DNA of 64,000 bases from Campylobacter sp. US33a (GTDB lineage Bacteria > Campylobacterota > Campylobacteria > Campylobacterales > Campylobacteraceae), in assembly GCF_004378855.1 (NCBI RefSeq), contig NZ_RYYL01000001.1:1-64000 (forward strand), given 5' to 3'. The position numbers and the translations under genes were made by a program. Of this stretch, positions 62,493 through 64,000 are shown one piece after another. Every line of letters starts with the position of its first letter. Positions within the stretch are counted from its first letter, which is position 1. The notes below the pieces were generated by a model. The model did no database searches, was not told the DNA's origin, and was given only the letters and a program-made list of their open reading frames with translations.

Positions 62493-64000
62493 GTAAATTT
62501 AAGCCTTTTTTAGCCTTAGAAGCCAGTGCTGGAAGTGGAAAAACTTTTGCTTTGAGTGTGCGTTTTGTGGCTTTGATTTTACAGGGTGCAAAAATCAATG
62601 AAATTTTAGCATTAACCTTCACAAAAAAAGCAGCCAATGAAATGCAAAAACGCGTTATTGATACTTTTTTGTATTTAGAGCAAGACAGTAAAAATGCAGA
62701 ATGCAAAGCTCTTTGTGAGCTTTTAGACTTTTCTAAAGACGAGCTTATTGCTTTAAGGGATCAAAAGAAGCAAGATTTTTTAAGGCAAAATTTAAAAATT
62801 TCAACTTTTGATGCGTTTTTTAGTCGAATTTTAAGGAGTTTTTCTTTAAATTTGGGGCTTATGAGTGATTTTGAGATCAGCGAAGAAGAGCTTGATGTTA
62901 AGGCAGTATTTTTAAAAATTTTAAGCACGAAAGAGCTTAGGGACTTGGCTTATTATATTTGTGAATTTGATGAAAAAGAAGCCTTTTTTAAAGAGCTTGA
63001 AAGGCTTTATGAGAATGCTTATTTTAAAGATAATCTAAAAATTAGCTTTTGTGATAAAACAAAACTTAATGAAGCCTATAGAGATCTTAGATCTTATGCT
63101 TTAGGTTTAAATCATAAGAATTTAAGTGCTAATTTTGACAATGAAGAGCTTGAACTGAACGAGTTTTTAGAAAAACCTTTTATGTCTAAATTTGAAAGCA
63201 CAAAATATTTGCGAGATCTTTATAGTGAAGATGCAATTTTTTCTAAAAAAAGAGATGAGTTCTTAAAAATTTTAAATGTTTATGCTAACGAGCTTGAAGA
63301 ATTTAAAATCGCTAAATTGATGAATTTATTAGAGCATTTTGGTGAGGCTAAAAATATTATCCATAAAAATAAAAATATTTTAAGTTTTAGTGATGTCAGT
63401 AAAAAAGTGCTTGATTTGATGCAAAGCGATTTAAAGGATATGATATATTTTAGACTTGACGGCAATATTTCCCATCTTTTAATCGATGAATTTCAAGATA
63501 CAAGTGTGATACAATATCAAATTTTACTTCCTATTATCTCAGAATTAGTTTCTGGTGAAGGTGTGAAAAAGAATAGAAGTTTTTTCTATGTGGGTGATAA
63601 AAAACAAAGTATTTATCGTTTTCGCAAAGGCAAAAAAGAGCTTTTTGATCTTTTGCAAAAAGATTTTGTGCAAATTCAAAAAGAAAATTTGGACACAAAT
63701 TATCGCTCACAAAAGATTTTAGTTGATTTTGTTAATGAAATTTTTGAAAATAAATTTCAAAACTATATAGCTCAAAAAACCCCTAATGATGAGAGCAAAA
63801 AAGGTGGTTTTGTGCGTGTTATCCAGTCAAATGAAGAAAAGAAACCTAAAGAGGAACAATCAAGAGAAATCAAAGAAAAAACCCTAGAAACACTTTTAGG
63901 GCAAATTCGCTTTTTGCAAAGTAAGAATATCGCTTTAGAAAAAATTTGCATTTTGTGTTGGAAGAATGATGATGCAGATCTTGTTTTGGAATTTTTACAT
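62489..64000 (+). CDS. addA: AddA helicase-nuclease subunit, 3' truncated by window edge
   Basis: Open from ATG 62489 to base 64000 with no stop, 504 codons of what is normally 900+. It is a UvrD/Rep-type helicase: Walker A ALEASAGSGKTFALS (Lys18), motif Ia LTFTKKAANEMQKR, Walker B LLIDEFQDTSVIQYQILL near residue 332, motif III YVGDKKQSIYRFRKGK near 370 and motif IV NYRSQKILV near 405. The nuclease end is outside the window. Overlaps addB (ATGA); together they process double-strand breaks, including in natural transformation. Confidence 0.96.
   Translation, partial: MSKFKPFLALEASAGSGKTFALSVRFVALILQGAKINEILALTFTKKAANEMQKRVIDTFLYLEQDSKNAECKALCELLDFSKDELIALRDQKKQDFLRQNLKISTFDAFFSRILRSFSLNLGLMSDFEISEEELDVKAVFLKILSTKELRDLAYYICEFDEKEAFFKELERLYENAYFKDNLKISFCDKTKLNEAYRDLRSYALGLNHKNLSANFDNEELELNEFLEKPFMSKFESTKYLRDLYSEDAIFSKKRDEFLKILNVYANELEEFKIAKLMNLLEHFGEAKNIIHKNKNILSFSDVSKKVLDLMQSDLKDMIYFRLDGNISHLLIDEFQDTSVIQYQILLPIISELVSGEGVKKNRSFFYVGDKKQSIYRFRKGKKELFDLLQKDFVQIQKENLDTNYRSQKILVDFVNEIFENKFQNYIAQKTPNDESKKGGFVRVIQSNEEKKPKEEQSREIKEKTLETLLGQIRFLQSKNIALEKICILCWKNDDADLVLEFLH

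Overview
The window is low-GC chromosomal DNA (roughly 30% GC) from an Epsilonproteobacterium, most likely a thermotolerant Campylobacter close to C. jejuni or C. coli. This rests on gene content and protein sequence: a MOMP-family porin, the chuABCD-hugZ haem locus, the cbb3 oxidase operon, sigma-54 flagellar promoters, a CYP172-like P450, KpsS and AddAB. Comparisons with C. jejuni gene order are from memory. Many C. jejuni-type blocks are present but joined differently, so this is not a collinear C. jejuni chromosome. No rRNA, CRISPR array, insertion sequence, prophage or homopolymeric G tract of contingency-locus length was found.

Layout. 1-6.9 kb: end of an unknown gene, then a leftward arginine/branched-chain block (argC, a GNAT acetyltransferase, argB, argD, ilvD), rnhB and a periplasmic protein. 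6.9-11.8 kb: leftward flagellar hook genes (Cj0040-like, fliK, flgD, flgE) with two sigma-54 promoters. 11.8-17.6 kb: rightward typA and a membrane protein, then fdhD, modE, yedF and selD, a set for formate dehydrogenase, molybdenum and selenium. selD carries an in-frame UGA with a SECIS-like hairpin. 17.6-22.3 kb: an enlarged PutP, a racemase, a small DUF2892-like protein, a MATE transporter and a decayed stretch. 22.3-27.9 kb: haem uptake (chuABCD) divergent from hugZ, with Fur-like operators between them. 28-31.4 kb: an unknown coiled-coil protein, a DUF493 protein, moaC, a tiny acidic protein and an MHS-type transporter. 31.4-35.6 kb: a large surface-protein-like gene without an autotransporter barrel, then an HDOD protein and its partner. 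35.6-44 kb: rplT/rpmI, a sigma-54-driven gene, nifS-nifU, a two-domain methyltransferase, a YdgA-like protein and rarA. 44-49.6 kb: a MOMP-type porin, a membrane protein, a P450, a membrane-anchored alpha/beta-hydrolase-like protein and kpsS. 49.7-64 kb: tRNA-Sec, purA, FliJ-like and MotE-like proteins, DUF507, carA, a TauE/SafE protein, an orphan response regulator, ccoNOQP with assembly genes, addB and the start of addA.

How it fits together: the cell respires microaerobically with the cbb3 oxidase and, by inference, oxidises formate with a selenocysteine enzyme served by fdhD, modE, yedF, selD and tRNA-Sec. It scavenges haem iron under Fur control. Flagellar genes are under sigma-54.

I found no gene set that can be confidently called an undescribed system. 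The most unusual points are the selenoprotein SelD with a non-canonical start, the PutP periplasmic-loop insertion and missing putA, the response regulator without its kinase, the barrel-less surface protein with a 10-bp tandem repeat in its promoter region, and the P450/hydrolase/membrane-protein cluster.
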